Both the position numbers and the translations under genes were made by a program. From contig CADBNY010000003.1 in the NCBI GenBank assembly GCA_902796215.1, positions 1 through 11,376 of the forward strand: a stretch of 11,376 bases of DNA, in the 5' to 3' direction. The notes beneath the pieces are model-generated. The model was not told the DNA's origin. It ran no database searches and saw nothing but the letters and a program-made list of their open reading frames with translations. This document shows, one piece after another, positions 5,296-11,294 of this stretch. This stretch comes from an uncultured Erysipelotrichaceae bacterium (GTDB taxonomy: Bacteria; Bacillota_I; Bacilli_A; RF39; UBA660). Every line of letters starts with the position of its first letter. Position 1 is the first letter of the stretch.

Positions 5296-6564
5296 TTATA
5301 CTATAGGTGGTACTCCCTGATTAGTAGATTCAGAAACATTAGGAACTATATTAGGTACCACTTCAACAGGTTGCTGTGAAACCATAACTGGTTCATTAGG
5401 TACAGTACTCATCGTTGGATTAGTAGTTGGAATTGTTTGTGTATTTTGCAAAGGATCAGCACCACCATATATTTGATGACTTTCACGACTAACATTTAAA
5501 TCTGTAACAGCTGGATTTGCACCCCCATAAATAACTGGCCCAGAAGAAATAGCTTCGACTGGTTGTGGAGTAACCTCAGAAACAGTTGGAACAACTACCT
5601 GTGGAATTGGATTATCCACTACTGGAGTTGATACAGTTGATTCAGCAATAGAAGGAGTAGCTGATACTACAGGAATTGGATTTGAATCAATACTCACAGG
5701 ATTTTGTACTGCTGGCTCAGTAATCATTGGAGCTGGCTCAGCAGTCATTGGAACTGGTTCAGTAGCCATTGGAACTGGTTCAGCAGTCATTGGAGCTGGC
5801 TCAGCAGTCATTGGAACTGGTTCAGTAGCCATTGGAACTGGTTCAGTAGCCATTGGAGCTGGCTCAGCAGTCATTGGAACTGGTTCAGTAGCCATTGGAA
5901 CTGGCTCTCCAATTACAGGAATCGAAACCTGTGATGCATCAAAAGCTGAAGGACCTGAAGGTGCATTTTCCATAGCTGAAGGTGTCACAGATTGAACAAC
6001 AGGAACTGGTTCCTCGGGCATAGCAAAACCATTTACTGAACTAGATGAAACACCACCATTAAAATCTACCGCAGAAACAGAATTCATAGTTTCTGGAATC
6101 GCATTCATAGATTGATTAGATTGCACTGCAACTGGTTCTGAAACCATAACTGAAGGTTCTTGAGAAACAGACATTGGCGTTGCTGCAGCAAAAGTATCTG
6201 AAATACCAGTACTACCACCTAAAGGCACATTAGACATAGAACTAAATTCTACATTTGACACTGGGGTAACCATATTTTCAGCTGGCATCATACTAGAATT
6301 AACATCTTGAGTAACACCAACAACATTATTTTGAATAGCAGAATTACCTGCAACTGGAACTTGTCCTGCAACTGGCTGAACATTAGTAGAGTCTAAACTC
6401 ACATTACCATCAGCATTTGCTAACTCCATTTCCTTTTTCTTTTTCTCTTTCTTAGAATTTCTACCCGTAATCAATAAAATAATTAAAGCAATAATTAATA
6501 AAATTACTCCACCTGTAATAAACATTCCAGATATAGTTGTAAACCAAGATAAATCAAAACTCAT
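5296..6564 (-). CDS. Single-pass membrane protein with long Pro/Val/Ser-rich, repeat-containing tail
   Basis: This 422-residue protein is not assignable to a known family. It starts at 6564 with AAGGGAG 8 bases upstream. Upstream in-frame codons lack an SD and would place the gene over the preceding terminator. Residues 9-33 are one hydrophobic segment, followed at once by GRNSKKEKKKK. By the positive-inside rule the short acidic N-terminus is outside and the roughly 380-residue tail is cytoplasmic. The tail is low-complexity, rich in Pro, Val, Ser, Ala and Met, and probably disordered. It contains nine tandem heptads of the EPVPMAT / EPVPMTA / EPAPMxx type (residues 220-282) and two IYGGA(N/D)P motifs (near 345 and 365) that could be short linear binding motifs. 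It is flanked by terminators and is probably monocistronic. A scaffold or tether function is speculation. Confidence 0.8.
   Translation of the reverse strand: MSFDLSWFTTISGMFITGGVILLIIALIILLITGRNSKKEKKKKEMELANADGNVSLDSTNVQPVAGQVPVAGNSAIQNNVVGVTQDVNSSMMPAENMVTPVSNVEFSSMSNVPLGGSTGISDTFAAATPMSVSQEPSVMVSEPVAVQSNQSMNAIPETMNSVSAVDFNGGVSSSSVNGFAMPEEPVPVVQSVTPSAMENAPSGPSAFDASQVSIPVIGEPVPMATEPVPMTAEPAPMATEPVPMATEPVPMTAEPAPMTAEPVPMATEPVPMTAEPAPMITEPAVQNPVSIDSNPIPVVSATPSIAESTVSTPVVDNPIPQVVVPTVSEVTPQPVEAISSGPVIYGGANPAVTDLNVSRESHQIYGGADPLQNTQTIPTTNPTMSTVPNEPVMVSQQPVEVVPNIVPNVSESTNQGVPPIV
5719..5907. repeat. Tandem repeat: nine 21-bp units arranged as three 63-bp higher-order units
   Basis: Within the coding sequence there are nine in-frame 21-bp units. 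Their translations follow a period of three: EPVPMAT, EPVPMTA, EPAPM(AT, TA or IT), three times over. The 63-bp arrangement indicates that a 21-bp triplet was itself duplicated, as expected from slippage or unequal recombination. The units end at the imperfect EPAVQN. Copy number is likely to vary between strains (inference). The unit length keeps the frame open. Confidence 0.95.
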
Positions 6565-6606
6565 TTTATCTACTCCCTTTATTCTTAATAATCTATAATC
6601 ATAATA

Positions 6607-6646
6607 ACAAAAAAAAAAATGCAATTGCAAACATTTTGTTTTTTGT
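6607..6646 (-). terminator. Terminator after the methyltransferase–pseudouridine synthase operon
   Basis: There is a 15-position inverted repeat, 6607-6621 with 6632-6646, with a single mismatch (6615/6638) and a 10-base loop. It is almost all A-T apart from C-G pairs near each end. On the minus strand the 3' arm contains eleven consecutive T, so stem and T-run coincide. It starts 10 bases past the stop at 6656. A promoter for the gene at 6564 must lie in or just after it; the region 6570-6606 is A/T-rich (TATGAT, GATTAT) but I see no clear pair of boxes. Confidence 0.6.
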
Positions 6647-6655
6647 ACATTTCCT

Positions 6656-7315
6656 TTACAGTGTAAATCTTGTCCAATATCCATTCTTTTCTGGTAAAAC
6701 TGAAAATTTCATAATCTCTTTAGTAATAGGATGTGGAAAAGATAAAGAATAAGAAAATAAACAAATTTGTTCCTTATCACAAACCCCATATCTTTGATCA
6801 CCAAGCAAATAATGACCACGTGAAGCAAACTGAACTCGAATTTGATGATGCCGACCAGTCTTTAATAAAATAGATACTAAACTACAGTCATATTGAGAAT
6901 TATAAGAAAGTGTTTTATATTCTAAAACAGCTTTTTTTCCATTTGAGGAAACAAAAGATTTACCATCTTTTCCTTTTTCTATAAAATCAATAAGTTCTCC
7001 TGAATCATCTTTCATTTTTCCATGAATAATAGCTAAATATTTTTTTTCTATTTTATGCTCATTAAAAGCTTTACAAAGTCTACTAGCAGCTTTACTACTA
7101 CGAGCAAAAACCATAATACCTCCAACAGGACGATCTAATCGATGAACAAGTCCTAAATATACATTCCCAGGCTTATGATATTTCTTCTTAATATAAGATT
7201 TAATATCATCCATGATAGACAAATCACCTGTACTATCTCCTTGACTAAGAACATTATAAGGCTTAATAACAACAATAACATGATTATCTTCATATAAGAC
7301 ATTTAATTTATTCAT
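6656..7315 (-). CDS. RluA-family RNA pseudouridine synthase (no S4 domain)
   Basis: This 219-residue enzyme converts a uridine in RNA to pseudouridine. The catalytic motif is VHRLDRPVGG with the nucleophilic Asp61. It begins with LNVLYEDNHVIVVIKP, the usual RluA/RluD-type strand, and contains the GRHHQIRVQF motif and the GDQRYG segment. There is no N-terminal S4 domain and the length fits the short RluA/TruC-like group. Whether rRNA or tRNA is the target cannot be told. The start at 7315 is chosen because the frame upstream lies inside the methyltransferase gene and LNVLYEDN normally lies close to the N-terminus. The SD there is weak, and an ATG at 7333 is the alternative. The start overlaps the upstream stop by 8 bases (AATGAATAA), coupling it to an RNA methyltransferase-like gene. 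Confidence 0.92.
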   Translation of the reverse strand: MNKLNVLYEDNHVIVVIKPYNVLSQGDSTGDLSIMDDIKSYIKKKYHKPGNVYLGLVHRLDRPVGGIMVFARSSKAASRLCKAFNEHKIEKKYLAIIHGKMKDDSGELIDFIEKGKDGKSFVSSNGKKAVLEYKTLSYNSQYDCSLVSILLKTGRHHQIRVQFASRGHYLLGDQRYGVCDKEQICLFSYSLSFPHPITKEIMKFSVLPEKNGYWTRFTL

Positions 7316-8180
7316 TACTTTCCCATCTTCCATAAATACCACATGGTAATACTAAATTATTCTCTTTAACAGGTATGCCTACTTCACCACAAGATACAAT
7401 ACCACTATATTTTTTATTAACAGTTATCTTAAGTAAGTTTTCTAAAACAATAGAAGATAATCCTGTTGTATAAGAATTAATTATAAAAAACAAAGGTCTT
7501 TCACTCAAAAGTTCACAACAAATAGAAACTAAATAATTAAGATTTTTCTCAATATCCCAAACTTCTCCATTTACCCCTCGACCATAGCTAGGAGGATCCA
7601 TAATAATTGCATCATAATGATTTCCTCTACGTATTTCTCGTTGTACAAACTTTACAACATCATCTACAATATATCGAATTTTATCACCTTGATATCCACT
7701 ACTATTGACATTTTCTTTACACCAATCAACCATTCCTTTAGAAGAATCAACATGAGTAACATGGGCCCCAGCCGACAAACATGCAACAGTAGCTCCCCCA
7801 GTATAAGCAAATAAATTAAGAACTCGAATATTCCTATGAGCCTTATTTATCTTATCAATCATGAAATTCCAATTAACAACCTGTTCTGGAAATAAACCAG
7901 TATGTTTAAATCCCATCTGTTTTATATGAAAAGAAAGCTCTTTATAATGAATTATCCAAGAATTAGGAACTTTATTAATATTTTCCCAATAACCTCCACC
8001 TTTATTACTCCTATGATAAATAGCATCAATTTTTCCATAATATTTTTCTTGCAAATTGCCATTATTCCAAATAACTTGAGGATCAGGACGAAGTAAATAA
8101 ACATCTCCCCAACGCTCATACTTTTCACCGCAAGAAGCATCTAAAAGCTCATAATCTTTAAAATCATTTACTAATAACAT
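7308..8180 (-). CDS. Class I SAM-dependent methyltransferase, RlmI-like (COG1092 type)
   Basis: This 290-residue protein resembles rRNA (cytosine-C5) methyltransferase-type enzymes of the RlmI family. It has HTGLFPEQVVNW, then the SAM-binding loop VLNLFAYTGGATV (about 120-132), an acidic VDSSK at the end of strand 2 (about 144), DDV (about 173) and the catalytic-type MDPPSYGRG motif (about 194-202). The N-terminal PUA domain of RlmI is absent; instead there is a segment of about 90 residues (DYELLDASCGEKYERWGDVYLLRPDP region, in parts). The start at 8180 is chosen because GAGG lies 6 bases upstream. Upstream in-frame ATGs coincide with the -10 box or precede the predicted RNA start. It forms a two-gene operon with the pseudouridine synthase. 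The target nucleotide is unknown. Confidence 0.85.
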   Translation of the reverse strand: MLLVNDFKDYELLDASCGEKYERWGDVYLLRPDPQVIWNNGNLQEKYYGKIDAIYHRSNKGGGYWENINKVPNSWIIHYKELSFHIKQMGFKHTGLFPEQVVNWNFMIDKINKAHRNIRVLNLFAYTGGATVACLSAGAHVTHVDSSKGMVDWCKENVNSSGYQGDKIRYIVDDVVKFVQREIRRGNHYDAIIMDPPSYGRGVNGEVWDIEKNLNYLVSICCELLSERPLFFIINSYTTGLSSIVLENLLKITVNKKYSGIVSCGEVGIPVKENNLVLPCGIYGRWESNE

Positions 8181-8201
8181 ATATTTCCTCATTTCCAACA
8201 T

Positions 8202-8230
8202 ATTATAGCACGAATAAAATAATTCGTAAA
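8202..8230 (-). promoter_or_regulatory. Promoter of the methyltransferase operon
   Basis: On the minus strand TTTACG (8230-8225), 17 bases, then TATAAT (8207-8202) preceded by TGC, an extended -10. The predicted start near 8195 leaves a leader of about 15 bases containing the SD. This fixes the start codon at 8180 rather than the upstream in-frame ATGs. The -35 sits in the T-tail of the preceding terminator. Confidence 0.8.
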
Positions 8231-8262
8231 ACAAAATAAGAATATCTATAAAAGATATTCTT
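8228..8262 (-). terminator. Rho-independent terminator of the lipoprotein gene
   Basis: A perfect 10-bp stem AAGAATATCT / AGATATTCTT (8238-8247 and 8253-8262, 5-base loop) begins within the TAA stop. On the minus strand it is followed by the T-rich tail ATTTTGTTTT. The stem is A/T-rich but long and perfect. Confidence 0.75.
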
Positions 8263-9100
8263 AAGAAGCAACATTAAATATTTGCTTATAATCTGTAATT
8301 AAATTAGAACCATTATAAGCAATAATACGATTCTTGTACTTTTCATACACTAAATCTTCTTGCATTTCAAAAGTACAAGATACATCCGCATATTTATTGC
8401 ACTCTTTTGAATTCGTAATTCTCATACGAAATAACTTCTCATCTGTTCGAATAAATGTCATCAAAGAATCCCCAGAATAATTAAAATCAACAATTGATCC
8501 ACCATAATTCATTTTATCATAAACTATTTGTATACTAACCAATTGAGGAGGAGATTGTCTATCCGCTGCCATAATACGATAAGCATAAACATTTCCATCA
8601 ACTTTTAAAACATAAAAAACACCTGCAGAACTATCTGCTGTCACTACTTTTACAACATCCTCTTCTTTCAATAAGATATCATAAACTAAATATGAATTAT
8701 CCGTTATAGGAATCTCTGTATAACCAGGAACATTATTCTGTGCCAATAAATAATAATATTTGCCATCTGCAGCTTTTATAATCTTATTATCAAAAATTGC
8801 TTTTACAATAATATTAGTACCAGCTTTACGACAATTTTGCCCACCTGTAAAAGGTTGAGAAAGAGTAAGTTCATAGATTTCACCATTTTGATTAATCAAA
8901 TGACTTCCAATAAAATAACGAATTCTATCATAACTTGTATCATCCTTATTTTTAGGATAAAAAGGATCACAAACAAAAGTACCACCAATCGAAAAACCAT
9001 CATGTCGAATATCTCTAGTAACACTTCCATTACATGCTGTACAAATTACTAACATAAGCAAAATAATAAAACCAAATTTTATTCTATTTATTCTTTTCAT
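8261..9100 (-). CDS. Putative lipoprotein of unknown function
   Basis: This 279-residue protein is not recognised. The N-terminus has basic residues (KRINRIK), a hydrophobic core (FGFIILLMLVI) and then CTAC. Cys23 would be the lipidated residue, with Ala at -1 and Thr at -2. Cys at -3, instead of the usual Leu, makes the lipobox atypical, so plain secretion after signal cleavage is the alternative. The mature part is strand-rich, with phrases such as NQNGEIYELTL, AADGKYYYLL and KVDGNVYAYRI that recur about every 50-90 residues and suggest blade-like beta repeats (inference). The start at 9100 is preferred over an in-frame upstream ATG because AAGGTAGGA lies 6 bases before it. It is monocistronic, with its own promoter and terminator. 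A surface-exposed role facing the extracellular side is likely; the ligand is unknown. Confidence 0.75.
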   Translation of the reverse strand: MKRINRIKFGFIILLMLVICTACNGSVTRDIRHDGFSIGGTFVCDPFYPKNKDDTSYDRIRYFIGSHLINQNGEIYELTLSQPFTGGQNCRKAGTNIIVKAIFDNKIIKAADGKYYYLLAQNNVPGYTEIPITDNSYLVYDILLKEEDVVKVVTADSSAGVFYVLKVDGNVYAYRIMAADRQSPPQLVSIQIVYDKMNYGGSIVDFNYSGDSLMTFIRTDEKLFRMRITNSKECNKYADVSCTFEMQEDLVYEKYKNRIIAYNGSNLITDYKQIFNVAS

Positions 9101-9122
9101 AACATATCCTACCTTCAATATG

Positions 9123-9151
9123 AATATATCATAAAAATAAATGAATGAAAA
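9123..9151 (-). promoter_or_regulatory. Probable promoter of the lipoprotein gene
   Basis: On the minus strand TTTTCA (9151-9146), 17 bases, then TATATT (9128-9123) preceded by TGA (extended -10). The distance to the SD is short but adequate. No hairpin is seen between the preceding stop (9152) and this promoter, so some read-through is possible. Confidence 0.5.
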
Positions 9152-10000
9152 CTAAAATTTTTGAATAATATCAAATATATTTTGTATTTCTAAATAATTA
9201 TCCTTATCATAACTTAAAATAATTTCATAAGCCGAAAGCTTTTTCTTTGTTTTTACTTTTCTATCATACATTTTTTCAAGTTTTTTACGAACTATTTCAA
9301 TACTATCACTATCTGTTATAAATTTATTAGTTTCCACTTGCATAATACCAAGACGCCTTTTATTTCCATTTAAGCGAAATAAGAAATAATCATAACTTCT
9401 AAGAACCTTTCCCTTTCTAGAATTTTGATAAATCATAATAGAATATAAAATATTAGAAATATCCTGATTAATAGATTGACATTCATCATGATATTTATAT
9501 TTCAATTTTACATACTGGACTAAAATACTTTCAGTACTCATATGTTTCTGATTATTAGAAACTTGATGAAGTATTTTCTTATCCTTAAAAAACGAATATA
9601 AAAATATAAAAGACAGAAACCAAAAAATAATTCGAAAATCTTCCCCCGTTAAAAAAACTTGTTCAACTCGATTAACAAACTCCTGATTTATAAAAAAACC
9701 CACTAATATTAAAATCATATAATAAGAAATATTTTTTTCACTTTTATCAAAAAAATCTTTCTCAATAAAGTAACTACTATAAATAATATCCACAATCATT
9801 AAAAATACAAATACTAAAAAAATATTTTCTGTATATTTCATGGAAAATCGGCAACATATTCCAGAAGAAAATATAAGAAAAAGAACAGAAAACACTAACT
9901 TTTCTAGCCGTGTAATAGAATACTTATTTTCAAAAATCATAAGCAGAAAGAAAAATAAAAAACCTAATAAAATATAAAAAAGCCAACACATTAACCCCAT
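9152..10000 (-). CDS. Polytopic membrane protein with a C-terminal cytoplasmic domain, unknown function
   Basis: This 282-residue protein begins with ATG at 10000, 5 bases after AAGAGGTG. The N-terminal half has about five hydrophobic helices (about 5-22, 35-51, 59-77, 92-106, 123-138). A soluble domain of about 140 residues follows, beginning near FKDKK. It contains the phrase SIMIYQN (187-193) and, after a gap of about 24 residues, RRLGIMQVE (216-223). The latter resembles the GxMQ(V/I) motif of lysozyme-like lytic transglycosylases, but the expected catalytic Glu is not evident. I treat this as a resemblance only, and the soluble side predicted from charge is the cytoplasm, which argues against a cell-wall enzyme. 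The end is Lys- and Ile-rich. It has a strong promoter of its own. Confidence 0.75.
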   Translation of the reverse strand: MGLMCWLFYILLGFLFFFLLMIFENKYSITRLEKLVFSVLFLIFSSGICCRFSMKYTENIFLVFVFLMIVDIIYSSYFIEKDFFDKSEKNISYYMILILVGFFINQEFVNRVEQVFLTGEDFRIIFWFLSFIFLYSFFKDKKILHQVSNNQKHMSTESILVQYVKLKYKYHDECQSINQDISNILYSIMIYQNSRKGKVLRSYDYFLFRLNGNKRRLGIMQVETNKFITDSDSIEIVRKKLEKMYDRKVKTKKKLSAYEIILSYDKDNYLEIQNIFDIIQKF

Positions 10001-10021
10001 ATAAACACCTCTTGAGTGAAT

Positions 10022-10050
10022 ATTATAATAAAAAAATACTTTCTTGTAAA
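10022..10050 (-). promoter_or_regulatory. Strong promoter of the polytopic membrane protein gene
   Basis: On the minus strand TTTACA (10050-10045), exactly 17 bases, then TATAAT (10027-10022). The -35 begins at the base after the preceding gene's stop codon (10051). The predicted RNA start near 10015 leaves about 15 bases, including the AGAGGTG SD. Confidence 0.85.
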
Positions 10051-10347
10051 TTATTTCCTAGAAAATAGCTTTAATCGTTCTTTTACTAAAAAAACTAAAT
10101 CCATAGGCCCATTAATTAAGTTAAGGACTAATAAAGCATCTTGCAATTTTGTTTTTTCACTAACTTTTTCAGCTACTTCTTCTGCTTCTTTCCGATAATT
10201 GAAATCTTTAATTGGATTAACTTCAATAAAATCCCTTATATAATTTTCTATATCTTTTAAAATATATTCTTTTAAAGGATAAGAATCCATCAAAGAAACC
10301 CCATAATATCCCCCAACTAAATATCGAAAACGGTCTTCTAATTCCAT
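10051..10347 (-). CDS. Small soluble helical protein of unknown function
   Basis: This 98-residue protein is not recognised. It has no signal peptide or long hydrophobic helix. It is predicted mostly helical: DRFRYLVGGYYG near the start, a charged middle (YRKEAEEVAEKVSEKTKL, about 51-68) and an amphipathic end (LVLNLINGPMDLVFLVKERLKLF). The start at 10347 is chosen because AGAGAGGTGA lies about 5 bases upstream; the longer frame (to 10392) runs through the preceding terminator. It has no well-placed promoter: a TTGAAT-18-TATTAT match overlaps the terminator but would start RNA inside the SD. Expression may therefore depend on read-through from the signal-peptidase-like gene. No partner can be named. 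Confidence 0.7.
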   Translation of the reverse strand: MELEDRFRYLVGGYYGVSLMDSYPLKEYILKDIENYIRDFIEVNPIKDFNYRKEAEEVAEKVSEKTKLQDALLVLNLINGPMDLVFLVKERLKLFSRK

Positions 10348-10367
10348 CAAAATCACCTCTCTATAAT

Positions 10368-10389
10368 AGAAAAATCTGCTAAGCAGATT
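10368..10389 (-). terminator. Short Rho-independent terminator after the signal-peptidase-like gene
   Basis: On the minus strand AATCTGC / GCAGATT form a 7-bp stem with the 3-base loop TTA (10373-10389), followed by TTTCTATT. It begins 8 bases past the stop at 10398. The T-run is short, so termination may be partial, which fits the absence of a good promoter for the next gene. Confidence 0.65.
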
Positions 10390-10397
10390 CAATTTTC

Positions 10398-11219
10398 TTA
10401 CAATTTTTCTAATTCATCATCAGATTTATCTTCTACAACAAATTTAAATCTTTCTTCTTCTAATTCATCTTTTACTGTAGATACCCCATTTTCTGCTCTT
10501 TCTGATTCCACTAATATATCCTCTTTTACCAAATCAGAAGACTTATCATCATGAACTCCACAATTTTCAAGTTCAGAATTAGAAGATTTATCTTCTTCTA
10601 TCACTTCTAAATCACTTGTTTTATCTTCACTAATCAAAGAATCAGTGATATTTGAAGATTTATCCAAATTATAATCAACACACTTATTCACTGAAAGAGA
10701 ATTATGAATACTATCTTTTGCTTCTACTTGCTTATGAACAGCAAAGAAAAATTCATAAACTTGATAAATAAATACAATCATAATTGGAATCAGTACAAAT
10801 AATAAAAATCCTGCTTGACTTTCTATTTTCTCTAAAAAATTACCAAAAAAAGGAAAAACTCTAGTTTCTTTTCCAATAATCCTAGAACTATTAATCTCAA
10901 CATCTTTATTATCAGTATGAACAATATAATTGTCTTGATTAACTTTTACAATAACAGCACTAAATATAATATAAGACCCACTAGAAACATCATAATAATA
11001 TATAGTGTCATTGGGTTGAACCACTCTACTATTTTTTATAACAATTAAATCCCCAGATTTAGTATTTTTAATTTGCCCTACATCACTTTCTTTAATATTT
11101 TTAAATGTATAACCAAACAGTTCAGTATATCCATACTTATTTTGACAAAGAATAAGTAAAGTAACACATATTACATAGAGAATAATAAAAACCTCTAAAA
11201 TACCCCATATCTTTTTCAC
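10398..11219 (-). CDS. SipW/S26B signal-peptidase-like membrane protein, apparently lacking catalytic residues, with DKSS-repeat tail
   Basis: This 273-residue protein begins with GTG at 11219, with GGTGAT 5 bases upstream. Its layout follows ER-type/SipW signal peptidases: a helix at 7-25, an outside domain at about 26-130, a second helix at about 137-158. Lined up from memory with B. subtilis SipW, SGDLIVIKN (55-63), QPNDTIYYY, SAVIVKV (87-93), HTDNKD and FPFFGNFLEKIESQAG match in order. The SMxP serine motif is missing (the region reads FKNIKESDVGQ), and the THR(I/V)V histidine motif is SAVIV. The Ser/His dyad is therefore not apparent, and a non-enzymatic role is likely. Residues 160-273 form an acidic cytoplasmic tail with five DKSS-like motifs (186, 199, 210, 225, 264). 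No active paralogue is in the window. Confidence 0.75.
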   Translation of the reverse strand: MKKIWGILEVFIILYVICVTLLILCQNKYGYTELFGYTFKNIKESDVGQIKNTKSGDLIVIKNSRVVQPNDTIYYYDVSSGSYIIFSAVIVKVNQDNYIVHTDNKDVEINSSRIIGKETRVFPFFGNFLEKIESQAGFLLFVLIPIMIVFIYQVYEFFFAVHKQVEAKDSIHNSLSVNKCVDYNLDKSSNITDSLISEDKTSDLEVIEEDKSSNSELENCGVHDDKSSDLVKEDILVESERAENGVSTVKDELEEERFKFVVEDKSDDELEKL

Positions 11220-11236
11220 TTATTATCACCGTATTA

Positions 11237-11265
11237 ATGGTAACACACTATTAATTTTTTTTCAA
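11237..11265 (-). promoter_or_regulatory. Tentative promoter of the signal-peptidase-like gene, overlapping an imperfect palindrome
   Basis: On the minus strand TTGAAA (11265-11260), 17 bases, then TACCAT (11242-11237) preceded by TGT. The -10 matches only 4 of 6 and would start RNA close to the SD, so this is weak. A 23-bp imperfect palindrome with ATTAAT ends (11233-11255) covers the -10. Confidence 0.35.
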
Positions 11266-11294
11266 ATAACTTCAATTTTTTTTCAAAAAAAAAA

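Noticed and set aside
5719..5907. CRISPR-like array
   Set aside because: The 21-bp units are contiguous, have no unique spacers and encode in-frame heptads.
5704..5934. Plus-strand ORF of 76 residues rich in Trp, Ser, His and Asn
   Set aside because: It is the antisense shadow of the 21-bp tandem repeat; periodicity keeps the opposite frame open. No SD or promoter.
6565..6684. N-terminal extension of the repeat-tail protein to 6684
   Set aside because: It would run over the terminator and into the preceding gene's end and would put 40 Cys-rich residues ahead of a normal N-terminus; AAGGGAG marks 6564.
7952..8140. Minus-strand ORF of 62 hydrophobic residues inside the methyltransferase gene
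   Set aside because: An out-of-frame shadow of a conserved coding sequence; hydrophobicity is a by-product of AT-rich codons.
10361..10390. TTGAAT-18-TATTAT as promoter of the small gene at 10347
   Set aside because: The boxes overlap the terminator hairpin, and the predicted RNA start falls within the SD, so it would remove the ribosome binding site.
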